Shown here in pieces: positions 28,707-38,699 of a stretch of DNA of 64,000 bases. The notes under the pieces were generated by a model. That model did not search any database. It saw only the letters and a list, made by a program, of their open reading frames with translations, and was not told the DNA's origin. The position numbers and the translations under genes were made by a program. Position 1 is the stretch's first letter, and every line of letters begins with the position of its first letter. The stretch is from Pseudoalteromonas sp. OOF1S-7 (GTDB taxonomy: Bacteria; Pseudomonadota; Gammaproteobacteria; Enterobacterales; Alteromonadaceae): assembly GCF_022347765.1 (NCBI RefSeq), contig NZ_JAKRFZ010000011.1, forward strand, positions 62,001-126,000, written 5' to 3'.

Positions 28707-31700
28707 TTAACTCTCATTGCTTTGTTTGGATGCAGATGAAGTGTTAAACACCTCATCCTGCAATACCTGCTCAAGTACCAGATACTGCGCTTCAATACTT
28801 TCGATCAGCACGCTATAGTCAGCACCGTCTTCACGACCAGCGCCCTCTTCCAGTTTTGCCAGCAACTGAGTCAGCCGCTGCGCGCCAATATCACCACTTT
28901 GCCCCCGTAATGCGTGACTGATCTGCTTAACCTGAGCGTGGGCTTGCTTGTTGCACTGCTCTTTCAGAGATAACAGCTTCTGCGGTGCTTTGTTATAAAA
29001 CAGCATACAAATTTGCAGATACAACTCTGAGTCTCCCTGCAACCGTGCAATGGTGCCATCAATATCAAGCACTTCGCCGGAAAGCCCTGACACCTGTTCA
29101 ACTTCTGCAAGCGTTCTGTGCTCTGTCGCGACTTGCGAAGAGGGATTGCCAGCGTGAGGGGTGAGATGGGGCTTATCCGGCTGCTGATAGGATTTAAATT
29201 TGGATAGCACATCAAACAGCAGCTTGGGTTGTATCGGTTTAGTCACATAGTCGTCCATTCCCGCCGCCAGACACCGTTCCCGCTCCCCCGACATCGCATT
29301 GGCCGTCATCGCAATAACCGGAAGGTGGCGGAAAGACTCGCCTCCTTTACCTTCGCGGATCAAGCGCGTGGCCTGGTAACCGTCCATCGTTGGCATATTG
29401 CAATCCATTAAAACGGCAAACACCGGCTGGCTGTTTTTTTCAAAGTTCAGTAAGGCACTCAGTGCCTCATGACCCGACTGATAGCTCACAACATTGGCAT
29501 GGATCCCCTGAAGAATGCCGCGGGCCACTTCCCGGTTAATCTGATTATCGTCAACAATCATCACGGTTGCGCCACCCAAGTCATTGTGTTCCGTGCATTG
29601 TATGCTGGGCACCAGCACTTGATGCTGATTTTTCAGCATTTTAGCAATTGCATCCTGATCAAAGACCGATAAAAACGCCCCCAGGCGGATAGGCTTAACC
29701 AGCTTAGCCAAGAAGCCCTGCGCAACACTTTGGTGGGTAAATTCGCTGTACAGCACTATGGTGCGTTCATACATTGGCGACTCAGTCAGTGTCTCAATGT
29801 GGGGGTTGTCATGATCCACCACCAGGAACTCGCCGTCGCGCTCCACCACGGTGCCACCGTACTTACTGATAACATGTGATAAATAGCTACGCTCACGGGT
29901 GTCACCCACATGTAGTTCAAAGCTCTGGCCTTCCAGGGTTTGTTCATGAGGCTTGGCCTTAGCCGTATCCAGTGCAAACGGCAAAGTAAAGTAAAATTTG
30001 CTGCCAATGTTTTTTTGCGACTCAAAGCCAATCTCCCCGCCCATCAATTCGCAGAGATTCTTGCAGATTGACAGACCCAGCCCGGTGCCACCAAATTCAG
30101 CACTGATGCCGCTGTCTTCCTGAGTAAAGGCAGAGAAAATCTTATGGTGGTTGTTTTTATCAATCCCGACTCCGGTATCTTCCACCGTTATACTGAGAAA
30201 AATTTTGCCCGCCTCCTGTGTAGTCTGGCCACGCACGCAGATCCCCCCCTTACTGGTAAACTTAATGGCATTGCTCACCAGATTAAAAACCACCTGCTTG
30301 ATCCGCCCGGCATCCCCCACCAGCTCAATGAACTCGATGTCTGTTACATCCACCACCAGACTCAGTTGTTTCTCATACGCTTTTAAAGAAATAGACGTTA
30401 CGACATGCTCCACCACTGAGATGGGGTTCAGCGGCTCCTGCTCCAGCTCCAGCTTGCCTGCCTCAATTTTAGATAAATCAAGGATATCGTTAATTAAAGA
30501 GGCAAGGGTTGACGAGCTGGTTTCGGTCATTTCCAGGTAAGAGAGCTGTTTCTTGGTCAGAGGCTCACGGCGGATCAGATTCAGTGTGCCCAGTATCCCG
30601 TTCAGCGGCGTGCGCATTTCATGGCTAATGGTAGAAATAAACGCACTTTTAACCGCAGAGGCTTTCACCGCCTTGGCCTTTTCTGCCTCCAGCTCCCCGG
30701 TGCGCTCCTGCACCAAACGCTCCAGCCCTTCATTGGCACTCTTAACCTGCTGTTCACTGAGCTTTTCTTTGGTTGTGTCACGGCCAAATAAGGTGATCCC
30801 AACCAACTGGTTATCCGGGCCACGCACAGGTGAAACGGTAAAATTAACATGTCGGGTCTGGTCCTGCAGCGTGTAACTTTCGTACCAGTCGGTGTCTTTT
30901 GGGCCATCTTCGTGTTTAAAATACGCCACCGCCTCTTGCAGGCGATCCATGGGCAACGCGACCAGATCAGTAATTTTATGCTGACGCTCACTGGCCGCCA
31001 GGCTGGGAAATATCAATAAAGACGCACTGTTGTAAGTTTGTACGTTGAGCTGAGTATCAAAGCTGACAATCGGCTCATCCGCCCCATCAATGATCGACTC
31101 GTACACAGCTTTATCTTCCTGATACCGTTCACGGTTACGGTAAAACAGCACAATGCCCCCCATAAACAGCAGTAGCACCAAAGTCACCACCGCCAGTAAC
31201 ATATAACTCGATACGCGCCGCTCATTAAGCAGTGCTGCAGCCTTTTGGGGCAGCGCAATGGCAGTAATAAACATTTCATGCCCGGGTCCCTGATAGCCAC
31301 TGTTAAGCTCCTGCTGTATCGCGACCTGCATCAACTGAGAGCCATGCTTAATCGCCCCGTCAACGCGGCCCTCTGCTGTGCTGTGTAATTGAAAGTCATC
31401 ATCAAACAACCGGGGTTTTGCCAGGTCCCGGGTAAAATGAAACAGCGACTCCGGGCCATAAATATAATGCCCCTGATGATCGGTCAGGTAATACTCTGCG
31501 CTGTCACTCTCCAGCAAATCAATCAACTGTCGGGCACTGGAGTTAAGTACCAGCAAGCCAAACAGGTCATTGTCTGTATCGAATAATGGCATGGCAATGC
31601 GCAACACAGGGGTAAACGGACGTTGCACTTTATTATTTTCAAAATTCAGAGAAACCCGCGACGCAAAGAGCATTTCCTCCGCCAGGTCCAGGGTTTCCTG

Positions 31701-32189
31701 CACATAGTCTTTGTGTGATTTGTCTTGCAGCTTGGCCTCGGAGATCCGCTCCACCTTGCCCCGCCGCCGGTCTACCCGGACAAACTCCCGGCCATCTGGC
31801 ATGATGATCCGCAGCTGCAGTAACTGCGAGTTATTATGAATGAGGGATTTAAAAATGGTGGCGATACGTGTTTTCCACAGCGCAATAGGTTGGTTGTCCT
31901 TGGGGTCAACGCCATTGTTTTTCAGTGCGCGGGCAATCCCGGGAAAAGGCGGCGTATCTTTAAGAAAGTGCAGATAGCTTAAATCTGCCCGGTAGCGCCG
32001 CTCGAATTGTTCGGCAATACTCGCTGTGTTTTTCTTCAGCTGGCTTGTGACTTCAAACTTCACTTCATTTTGTAGTTTATGCTCAAAGAAAAACAAAGCC
32101 AGCGCAATCAGCAGGAGTAAAAATACGCTGAACACGCCCGCAAACCAGCGCGTTGACTTATCTTGTTTTGCCGACAGGATCCTTATCAT
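28707..32189 (-). CDS. Hybrid histidine kinase with degenerate and intact receivers plus Hpt domain
   Basis: This 1160-residue protein starts at ATG 32189 (AAGGGT upstream). TM1 is at ~15-35. A Cache-like periplasmic domain spans ~40-315, TM2 ~325-345, PAS ~360-480, HisKA with H523 (ISHEMRTPLNG) and HATPase (LVSNAIKFTS, VEDTGVGID, GGTGLGLS). Then comes a ~110-residue segment resembling a receiver in outline (YLSHVISKYGGTVVERDG, KLVKPIRL) but without the acidic pocket. A full receiver with D929 (LMDCNMPTMDG) follows, and an Hpt domain with H1092 (ISHALRGQSGDIG). This BarA/ArcB-like phosphorelay could feed one of the neighbouring response regulators. The membrane sensor and PAS suggest combined external and redox/metabolite input. 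Confidence 0.93.
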   Translation of the reverse strand: MIRILSAKQDKSTRWFAGVFSVFLLLLIALALFFFEHKLQNEVKFEVTSQLKKNTASIAEQFERRYRADLSYLHFLKDTPPFPGIARALKNNGVDPKDNQPIALWKTRIATIFKSLIHNNSQLLQLRIIMPDGREFVRVDRRRGKVERISEAKLQDKSHKDYVQETLDLAEEMLFASRVSLNFENNKVQRPFTPVLRIAMPLFDTDNDLFGLLVLNSSARQLIDLLESDSAEYYLTDHQGHYIYGPESLFHFTRDLAKPRLFDDDFQLHSTAEGRVDGAIKHGSQLMQVAIQQELNSGYQGPGHEMFITAIALPQKAAALLNERRVSSYMLLAVVTLVLLLFMGGIVLFYRNRERYQEDKAVYESIIDGADEPIVSFDTQLNVQTYNSASLLIFPSLAASERQHKITDLVALPMDRLQEAVAYFKHEDGPKDTDWYESYTLQDQTRHVNFTVSPVRGPDNQLVGITLFGRDTTKEKLSEQQVKSANEGLERLVQERTGELEAEKAKAVKASAVKSAFISTISHEMRTPLNGILGTLNLIRREPLTKKQLSYLEMTETSSSTLASLINDILDLSKIEAGKLELEQEPLNPISVVEHVVTSISLKAYEKQLSLVVDVTDIEFIELVGDAGRIKQVVFNLVSNAIKFTSKGGICVRGQTTQEAGKIFLSITVEDTGVGIDKNNHHKIFSAFTQEDSGISAEFGGTGLGLSICKNLCELMGGEIGFESQKNIGSKFYFTLPFALDTAKAKPHEQTLEGQSFELHVGDTRERSYLSHVISKYGGTVVERDGEFLVVDHDNPHIETLTESPMYERTIVLYSEFTHQSVAQGFLAKLVKPIRLGAFLSVFDQDAIAKMLKNQHQVLVPSIQCTEHNDLGGATVMIVDDNQINREVARGILQGIHANVVSYQSGHEALSALLNFEKNSQPVFAVLMDCNMPTMDGYQATRLIREGKGGESFRHLPVIAMTANAMSGERERCLAAGMDDYVTKPIQPKLLFDVLSKFKSYQQPDKPHLTPHAGNPSSQVATEHRTLAEVEQVSGLSGEVLDIDGTIARLQGDSELYLQICMLFYNKAPQKLLSLKEQCNKQAHAQVKQISHALRGQSGDIGAQRLTQLLAKLEEGAGREDGADYSVLIESIEAQYLVLEQVLQDEVFNTSSASKQSNES

Positions 32190-32402
32190 AGTATACCCTT
32201 TACCCCTGTACACAGGGTGTTTTTTAATGGTGTGTTACTGATGTCAGCTTGGTCAAACGCCCTAACAAGCAGGCCATTGACTGATAAAAACGGTTAAAAT
32301 AGCTGTTACTCTAACACTATAGTCTATGCCACACAGTTTTCACGGCACCCGTACAGACATTTCAGCTTTGACCAGCACCATAAAGCCTGGTCAGTTTAAC
32401 GG

Positions 32403-34583
32403 CTACCGCCCCCGTTTATCCGGGGCCTGCAAATTGCACTCGGCAAACTGATAGGCAGCCTGACTATCGAGTGGCCGGGCGTATAAGTATCCCTGTGCCA
32501 CATCACATTTCATCGCACTTAACTCAGATAACTGAGACGCCATCTCCACGCCCTCTGCAATCAGCCTGAGATCCAGCGCCTGCGCCAGCAAAACGATGGT
32601 TTGTACAATGCCATGACTCTGCTCGTCACTGTCCATATCTTTAATAAAAGACTGATCGATCTTGAGCACATCAAGTGGAAACGACTTCAGATAAGACAGG
32701 CTGGAATAACCCGTACCAAAATCGTCAATGGCAATGCTGACTCCCATCTCGGACAGCTCCAGGAGCGTCCGCCGGGTTTGCTCATAGTCATCGATCAGCG
32801 CGCTTTCTGTGACTTCGAGTTCCAGCATTCTGCTGCGGATCTGGCTCGACTCCAGGCTCTGTACAACATGGTCAATAAATTGCCGGTGACGGATCTGCTG
32901 CGCAGAAACATTAACACTCACTTTGAGGTCGTTGCTCAGTGCCATCAGCTGGCTGGCAAACTCACAGCTCTTTTGCAATACCTGGTGGCCCAGTGTGTCA
33001 ATCAGGCCGATTTCCTCAGCAAGCGGGATAAAGTCCAGCGGCGAAACCCAACCTCCGTGGTTATCCTTCAGCCTGGCCAGCGCCTCAAAGCCACACACTT
33101 GTCCCGATGCAATCTCTATCTGGGGCTGAAACAGCACGATTAATCCGTCTTTTTCCAGGGCTTCACGAAGCAACTGTTCCAGCTCATGACGTTTCATCAG
33201 CTCGGCTTCCAGCTCCTGCGAAAAAAAGCACACGGTATTACGCCCCTGATTCTTTGCCCGATACATGGCCACATCGGCGTGGCGCATCATCACTTCTTCC
33301 TGATCCGCATCCAGCTCCGTCATACTTACGCCAATACTGACCGAAATCTGGTATTCCTTTTGTTCCAGTGTAAAAGGGTCTTTAAAGCTGGCAATCACAT
33401 TGTTGGCGACCACAGCCACATAATTGACAGAGCGCACTTCTTCTAACACCAGCACAAACTCATCGCCGCCAACGCGCGCAAGTGTCGCGCTAGGGTCAAT
33501 CACTGATTCCAGCCGCTTCGCTACTTTCTTGATAAGTTCATCACCCAGAAAGTGCCCCAACGCGTCGTTAATGTATTTAAAATGGTCAAGATCAATCAGC
33601 AGCAACGCAGTGTAGGTATCCGACGCCTTTGAACAGGCAATGGCATGCTGTAACCGGTCATGCAGCAAGATACGATTGGGTAAGCCCGTCAGTTGGTCAT
33701 TATTAGCCAGAAAATTCATTTTAACCGCCATTGCAACCGACTCGCTGACATCATGAAACACCATAATAGCTCCGATGATGGTATTGTCTTCATCGCGAAT
33801 GGGCGCGGCGGAATCCTCAACCCGATAAACCTGCCCCTCCCGACTGTGCAACTGGCAGTTCAGTGCCATTGCCACATTGCGCTGTTCTTTGAGTGCCATG
33901 GTGGCCGGGTTAAAGGAGCGGCTTTGTGACGATGCGTCACGCAAATCAAGAATGTCTTCAATATGCTTGCCCATCGCATAGCCTGTGGCGAATCCACTGA
34001 GGCGCTCAGCTATGGGGTTCATATAAGTGATCAGGCCTTGTGTGTCTGTGGCTATCACCGCATCGCCAATGGAGTTGAGGGTCACTTTAAGACGTTGCTT
34101 TTCCTGATACAGTGCTTGCGTAGTGCGCTCCAGGTTTTGCTGATACGCCAGCATGGCCAGCTGATTATAGACCCGCATCCGGCAGGTTCTCAGGTCCAAG
34201 GGTTTCGGGATATAATCGGCCCCCCCTTCGGTCAGCGACTTATATTCAATGTCGGGGTCACGGCTGGCGGTAATAAAAATAATGATATAGTGGGCTGTTT
34301 CCGGATCACTTTTGAGCATACGGCAAATATCTACGCCATTATACTCCCCCATATCGATATCCAGCAGGATCACATGCGGTTTAACCTCCTTAACTAATGT
34401 CAGCGCATAGCTGGCTTCAGAGGTTGAGAACACTTCCCCGAGGTCAATGACAGCTTTTTTGATAATTAAAATGCTACTGGGGTCATCATCCACTATCAGT
34501 ATTCTGGGGTTATCGGGTAAATTCAGTTTCACAGGCAAGTCATCTGTCTTTCCTTTATCTACAGAGCATAGACCAAGCCACAC
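32403..34583 (-). CDS. Response regulator with PAS, GGDEF and EAL domains
   Basis: This 726-residue soluble protein has a receiver (~25-145, phospho-acceptor D75 in ILLDIDMGE), a coiled coil, PAS (~165-290), GGDEF (motif GGDEF at 372-376, without an RxxD inhibition site before it) and EAL (motif EAL at ~500; also NVSAQQIRH, ELEVTESALID, IDDFGTGYSSL, LKIDQSFI, AEGVEM). Both enzyme signatures are intact, so it may both make and degrade c-di-GMP, with phosphorylation or PAS ligand setting the balance. The exact start is uncertain: AAAGGAAAG lies within the first 15 codons, so translation may begin a little further in. It lies between the Hpt-containing kinase and another cyclase gene. Confidence 0.92.
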   Translation of the reverse strand: MWLGLCSVDKGKTDDLPVKLNLPDNPRILIVDDDPSSILIIKKAVIDLGEVFSTSEASYALTLVKEVKPHVILLDIDMGEYNGVDICRMLKSDPETAHYIIIFITASRDPDIEYKSLTEGGADYIPKPLDLRTCRMRVYNQLAMLAYQQNLERTTQALYQEKQRLKVTLNSIGDAVIATDTQGLITYMNPIAERLSGFATGYAMGKHIEDILDLRDASSQSRSFNPATMALKEQRNVAMALNCQLHSREGQVYRVEDSAAPIRDEDNTIIGAIMVFHDVSESVAMAVKMNFLANNDQLTGLPNRILLHDRLQHAIACSKASDTYTALLLIDLDHFKYINDALGHFLGDELIKKVAKRLESVIDPSATLARVGGDEFVLVLEEVRSVNYVAVVANNVIASFKDPFTLEQKEYQISVSIGVSMTELDADQEEVMMRHADVAMYRAKNQGRNTVCFFSQELEAELMKRHELEQLLREALEKDGLIVLFQPQIEIASGQVCGFEALARLKDNHGGWVSPLDFIPLAEEIGLIDTLGHQVLQKSCEFASQLMALSNDLKVSVNVSAQQIRHRQFIDHVVQSLESSQIRSRMLELEVTESALIDDYEQTRRTLLELSEMGVSIAIDDFGTGYSSLSYLKSFPLDVLKIDQSFIKDMDSDEQSHGIVQTIVLLAQALDLRLIAEGVEMASQLSELSAMKCDVAQGYLYARPLDSQAAYQFAECNLQAPDKRGR

Positions 34584-34649
34584 AGTTTAAAACTCAACGC
34601 ATGAAATACTCTGATTTTTTATGCCAAATCCCTTAATGTAAAATAATAA

Positions 34650-36488
34650 TTACCCCGCCAGCTGAGTACTGCTCACAGTGAATGCTTCCATATTTTGTTG
34701 CAACTGCGCCAGCGTCATGGCCAGTGGTTGGGCGGGCGGGTTCAGGCCTACCCAGGCATCACGCCCCCCATGCTTAGCCTGATACAGGCAGTTATCCGCA
34801 AGCTCCAACACCTGCTCCCAATCCAGTGACTGACCATTCCCCAGGCGCAGTGGGTATGGCGCAAACCCAATTGAACAGGTACACATGAGTGGCTGTGGTG
34901 CTGACCCAAATAAGGCTTGTGCGACAACATGGCGGATCCGCTCAATCAATTGCTGCGCTTGTGGCGTTTCAGTATTTGGCATAATCAACAGAAACTCTTC
35001 TCCTCCCCAGCGGATCAGAACATCCTGCTCACGAAGCTCAAGCTTCACTAACTGAGCAAACTGTTTCAGTACCTGATCGCCCACCGCATGGCCATGACCA
35101 TCATTGATCTGTTTAAAGTAATCTATGTCAATCAGACAAAAAATCGTGCTCTGCGACGCATTATGGGCCTGTGCCAACAGTTTATCGGCCTCGCTGAAAA
35201 AGTAATGTCGATTATGCAAACCGGTCAGACTGTCGGAGTAGCTGAGCGCCTGTAATTGGCGGTTGCGCTCGTCCAGCTCTGCCGTTCTTTGTTTTACCTC
35301 TTCTTCGAGTAAAGAGAGATAACGCTTGTTTTGCCATCGCCAGTACAAAAAACCCAATAACGCCAAAGCCAAAATTAGCAATAATGCGCCGCGCTGCTGC
35401 GCCAGGCGGGTGTTTTCCAGAATTTGTTGGTGGCGAAAGATCTCCTGTGCCTGTAAGGCGTTGTCTTTTTCCAGCAAGCTTAGCTGCTGTTTTTGTGTTG
35501 CCAGCGCGTACTGCGATTCCAGTTGCAGCAACTTGTTATTACGCTTTTGAAAATTAAGGGCATCTTTAGTCAGGGCATATCGTTTCAAGTACACATGCGC
35601 CTGTTGGTAGTCCCCCTGTTGTACATAGGCATTAGACATTACAAATTGCAGGTCTGCCTGCTCTTCTAAAAACCGGGTTGCGAAGGTTTCCATGAGCGCC
35701 GGCATGGCCGTATCCAGGGTTTGCTGAAAATCGCCCGACTGTAACCAGGCCATAGATTGCAGCAGCTTAAAGCGAAGCCTCATTCTTTGATTACGGATCA
35801 GAGTGCGACTTTGCGCAACCTGATTCAGGATTGGTTGCGCCTGCTGATAGCGGCCAAGCTTGAGCAGCGCCCAGGCCCGCACCAGCAAAAGTGTATCGAG
35901 CAATTCAGGCGCTCCGGTCACGACCAGGTCATCCGTTTTTAACGCCGCCACTGCCTGGTGATAACTACCTAGTAATACATACAAGTAACCTTGCCACAAT
36001 CTGTGCTCAAGCAGCAATCGCTGAGTCACATAAGGCGATTTCTGGGCGTTATTGCGTAACTGGGTGATCAGCTGATGTACGTCATCGAGTGAGCGCTGTG
36101 CGTAGTTATAGCGCTCAAGATCCATTTCCAGTCTGGCGATGGCCAGTCGACTTTGTGCCATCAGGGCCAGGTCTTTTCGCTTAATGGCCAACTGCAGGGC
36201 ATCGTTATGTAACACCAGACTTTGTTGATAGTCCCCATATTGTTGGCGGATCTGCCCTTCCAGCAATAAAGATTGAGCAACAATTTCCAGCGCATCAACT
36301 GCCTGAGCGTCGCGTCGCAACGCTCTTAATTCGGGTAACAGTGAGAGGTCAAAATCACTTTTAAGCGTTTCATTTAATTCGCTCAGCGACTTTTCAAGTG
36401 CACTGGGTGAAACCAGTTCTGTTGCGAAGGTAGATACACTGAATACAATGCACAACAGCCAGCCTATCAATGTACCTGGTCGAGTCAT
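34650..36488 (-). CDS. Diguanylate cyclase with periplasmic TPR-like helical domain
   Basis: The 612-residue product has a signal peptide (IGWLLCIVFSVSTFA). About 330 residues of helical repeats follow, with TPR-like spacing (YGDYQQSLVLHNDALQLAI, LGRYQQAQPILNQVAQ, QGDYQQAHVYLKRYAL). A transmembrane helix sits near 370-388, then a coiled coil, then GGDEF with GGEEF at 495-499 and the RxxD motif REQD just before it. The ATG overlaps the stop of the upstream binding-protein gene by 4 bp (ATGA), so both are made together. The periplasmic repeats probably receive the signal from that partner or from another protein. Confidence 0.92.
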   Translation of the reverse strand: MTRPGTLIGWLLCIVFSVSTFATELVSPSALEKSLSELNETLKSDFDLSLLPELRALRRDAQAVDALEIVAQSLLLEGQIRQQYGDYQQSLVLHNDALQLAIKRKDLALMAQSRLAIARLEMDLERYNYAQRSLDDVHQLITQLRNNAQKSPYVTQRLLLEHRLWQGYLYVLLGSYHQAVAALKTDDLVVTGAPELLDTLLLVRAWALLKLGRYQQAQPILNQVAQSRTLIRNQRMRLRFKLLQSMAWLQSGDFQQTLDTAMPALMETFATRFLEEQADLQFVMSNAYVQQGDYQQAHVYLKRYALTKDALNFQKRNNKLLQLESQYALATQKQQLSLLEKDNALQAQEIFRHQQILENTRLAQQRGALLLILALALLGFLYWRWQNKRYLSLLEEEVKQRTAELDERNRQLQALSYSDSLTGLHNRHYFFSEADKLLAQAHNASQSTIFCLIDIDYFKQINDGHGHAVGDQVLKQFAQLVKLELREQDVLIRWGGEEFLLIMPNTETPQAQQLIERIRHVVAQALFGSAPQPLMCTCSIGFAPYPLRLGNGQSLDWEQVLELADNCLYQAKHGGRDAWVGLNPPAQPLAMTLAQLQQNMEAFTVSSTQLAG

Positions 36489-37372
36489 GGTCTGGACTCC
36501 TGCGGCAACATCGCACGATTAATGACAGTCCAGTCCCGCACCTTACGATTAATAAACCCGGACTCCGTCAGCGCTTTACGGATCATGCCCCGACGTCTGA
36601 GCTCTTTCAGACCACGGTTCAGTGCAGCAAATATCTGTGCCCCTTCCGGGTGGCGCTTACTGACTATAAAGTGGCGTGAATCGGGTAATACCATTTTTAC
36701 CCCTTCGATAGGCACATAATCGCGCCCCTCAAACACCAGCTGCAAAGACTCACTGACACTGAAATTCACCAGCATGCCATCAACAATGTCGGTTTCTACC
36801 ATATTCAGCATGCTTTCCCATGGGCCAATAAAGCTCACCAGGTTCATTTTGCTATTCGTCAGGGCGTGCCAGTCTACCCGCCAGCGTGGGTTGGCCACCA
36901 GCGTCAGTTGTTCCAGTCCGTCTTGCGTGGTTTGCTGCAGTGCCTGATTTCGCTTGGCGACGTAAATGCCGGCTTCATACTCACCGAACTTCACAACCGG
37001 ATCACTGACATACACGGAACCACGATAATTGATAACATCTTCGTGCCAAACGGTGCGTGCTAAAATCAGGCTTTCGCCGGCTATCATATCGGTGAATTCG
37101 AGAATGTTGACTGAGGGCTTCGGATTGAACACAACCTCCCGGGTTTCTCCGCCAAGAAACAGTGCCTGCTGTAACAACACCATTTCAATGATTTCAATAT
37201 GGGAACCCTGCGTGGTTGGCCGAAAGTCGGTCACATCAAGCACCGAGCGGCCTTGTAAAAATGCCTGATAGCGCTGAGAAAAGTTCTCGCTGCTGATGAT
37301 ATCAACAATCAAAGGGTTGTGGGCTTTGGCACATTGCGACACAACAAGCAATAACATCACCAAAAACTTCAT
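36485..37372 (-). CDS. Periplasmic substrate-binding-like protein coupled to a diguanylate cyclase
   Basis: The product has 295 residues. ATG 37372 (GGGGAGG five bases upstream) gives a signal peptide MKFLVMLLLVVSQCAKA; the longer frame begins ahead of it without support. The fold resembles family 3 solute-binding proteins: strand-rich lobes with NYRGSVYVSDPVVKFGEYEAGIYVAKR and MLNMVETDIVDGMLVNFS, then a C-terminal helical end LNRGLKELRRRGMIRKALTE. Usual ligand-binding residues are not clear. There is no transporter permease or ATPase nearby. Its ATGA overlap with the TPR-GGDEF gene implies that it serves as a signal-binding subunit controlling c-di-GMP synthesis rather than nutrient uptake. 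Confidence 0.85.
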   Translation of the reverse strand: MKFLVMLLLVVSQCAKAHNPLIVDIISSENFSQRYQAFLQGRSVLDVTDFRPTTQGSHIEIIEMVLLQQALFLGGETREVVFNPKPSVNILEFTDMIAGESLILARTVWHEDVINYRGSVYVSDPVVKFGEYEAGIYVAKRNQALQQTTQDGLEQLTLVANPRWRVDWHALTNSKMNLVSFIGPWESMLNMVETDIVDGMLVNFSVSESLQLVFEGRDYVPIEGVKMVLPDSRHFIVSKRHPEGAQIFAALNRGLKELRRRGMIRKALTESGFINRKVRDWTVINRAMLPQESRP

Positions 37373-37618
37373 TTGCCTCCCCAGCACACAGATCAACCAA
37401 AGCATTCTCTAGTATACAGGAAGGAGTGAGCATATGTTAACCTGACAATAACAAAAAATAAGTACAACGCCGTAAAAATATGACGCAGATCTCGATTTTC
37501 AAAACAATAATAAAGAGTTACATGAGATGAAATAAGTAATGCAAGCGTTTAGGTCGGATGTCGCGGTGCGCAAAAAGAGCAGGTATTACACTGAAGGAAG
37601 TAAATTTTATAAAAGAGC

Positions 37619-37678
37619 AGGATTTGAAGCGAGTCAGTAAAACTTGAGACTGCTGGCTCGCATTCAGTTTCAAATCCG
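37619..37678 (-). terminator. Probable terminator downstream of the M48 peptidase gene
   Basis: GGATTTGAA (37620-37628) pairs with TTCAAATCC (37669-37677); inside it GCGAG pairs with CTCGC and CAGT with ACTG, giving a long multi-stem hairpin. On the minus strand it is followed by CTCTTTTAT. It lies in the ~310-bp spacer (37373-37682) which otherwise holds only the upstream region of the binding-protein/GGDEF operon. Confidence 0.6.
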
Positions 37679-37682
37679 GCTG

Positions 37683-38699
37683 TCAGGGGGATGATGCGTA
37701 GTTTTTGGCGTGCTCAATGCGCTGCTGCACACTGGGGTGAGTAGAAAGGTACTTCAACCAGCTTTGCGCCTGCTCTTCATCAAGCAACGCCAATGACTCC
37801 AGTGCCTGCGCAAAATCTTCACCACTATACCCCAGGCGTTCTAGTTGCTGCAGGGCATAATTGTCGGCTTCCCATTCCATATTTTGTGAGAACTGCAAGT
37901 CCATCAGTGCACTACCCGAGCCCAGTACCACCTCAGCAACGATATCCATATCACCCACCAGCATTGCAATGGCAATACTGGCAACCGCGGCCTGGGATGC
38001 CAGTCGGACGCTATGCATACGCTCTACATGACCGATTTCGTGCAATAAAATCGCTCTGAGCGCACCCGGGTGTTCCGTCAGGCGCAATGCTAACTCGTCG
38101 GTGACCACCACCTGACCGTGGGGCAGCGCGAATGCGTTGGCGCCAAAATGGTCTGAGCGATACAGATCAATACGGTACTTATCGGTGGACAGACCAAGCT
38201 GCGACAACGTTTCGTGCCACAAATCCCGGACAGCCTGCTGCTGATCACCCGACAACTCACTGGGCGACAGCACAGTCTGCTCGATGAGCACCATAGACTG
38301 CTGTCCCATTTGCTCCACCACCGCTTCGGGCATCGCTTGTACGGCCGTCACCGCGATTGTCGGCACCAGTTTAAAAAGCAGCACATAGAGCAAGACAGGC
38401 GTGGCGACCAGCGCGCATACAATCAGCGCCAGGTTGCTCTCAAGGCGTGCCAGCAGCGCACTGTTTCGTCGCTGAAATGGCCAGCGATAGCGCGTGTCGA
38501 GCGGCACGAAGCGAGCGCCGTCTGCGAAGATCAGTTCACTGGCCTGCCCGGGTAAATGGGCCGATACACTGAGCGCTTCCGGTGTTGTTTCGTACACACA
38601 TTCGTCGCCTGCATAGATGGCAACGCGACTGTCGCTCAGCCGGGCAGTACTTTCCTGCACCCGGCTGCTATTTGGCTGATAAAAGTATCCGCGGATCAT
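37683..38699 (-). CDS. M48 family zinc metallopeptidase, membrane-anchored
   Basis: The 338-residue protein has an N-terminal ~85-residue beta-rich domain, then a hydrophobic helix (LALIVCALVATPVLLYVLLF, ~95-115). The M48 catalytic domain has HEIGH at 220-224 and the third zinc ligand Glu in MEWEADNYAL (~280). The family (HtpX, Oma1, BepA relatives) degrades or matures membrane and envelope proteins. The start codon overlaps the stop of the upstream DUF898 gene (TGATG), so the two are translationally coupled. DUF898 (YjgN-like) plus M48 pairs recur in gammaproteobacteria, with the peptidase active site probably facing the periplasm. Confidence 0.92.
   Translation of the reverse strand: MIRGYFYQPNSSRVQESTARLSDSRVAIYAGDECVYETTPEALSVSAHLPGQASELIFADGARFVPLDTRYRWPFQRRNSALLARLESNLALIVCALVATPVLLYVLLFKLVPTIAVTAVQAMPEAVVEQMGQQSMVLIEQTVLSPSELSGDQQQAVRDLWHETLSQLGLSTDKYRIDLYRSDHFGANAFALPHGQVVVTDELALRLTEHPGALRAILLHEIGHVERMHSVRLASQAAVASIAIAMLVGDMDIVAEVVLGSGSALMDLQFSQNMEWEADNYALQQLERLGYSGEDFAQALESLALLDEEQAQSWLKYLSTHPSVQQRIEHAKNYASSP

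Noticed and set aside
32601-33143. 180-residue plus-strand frame over the EAL domain gene
   Set aside because: Antisense to intact EAL motifs; composition typical of a shadow frame.
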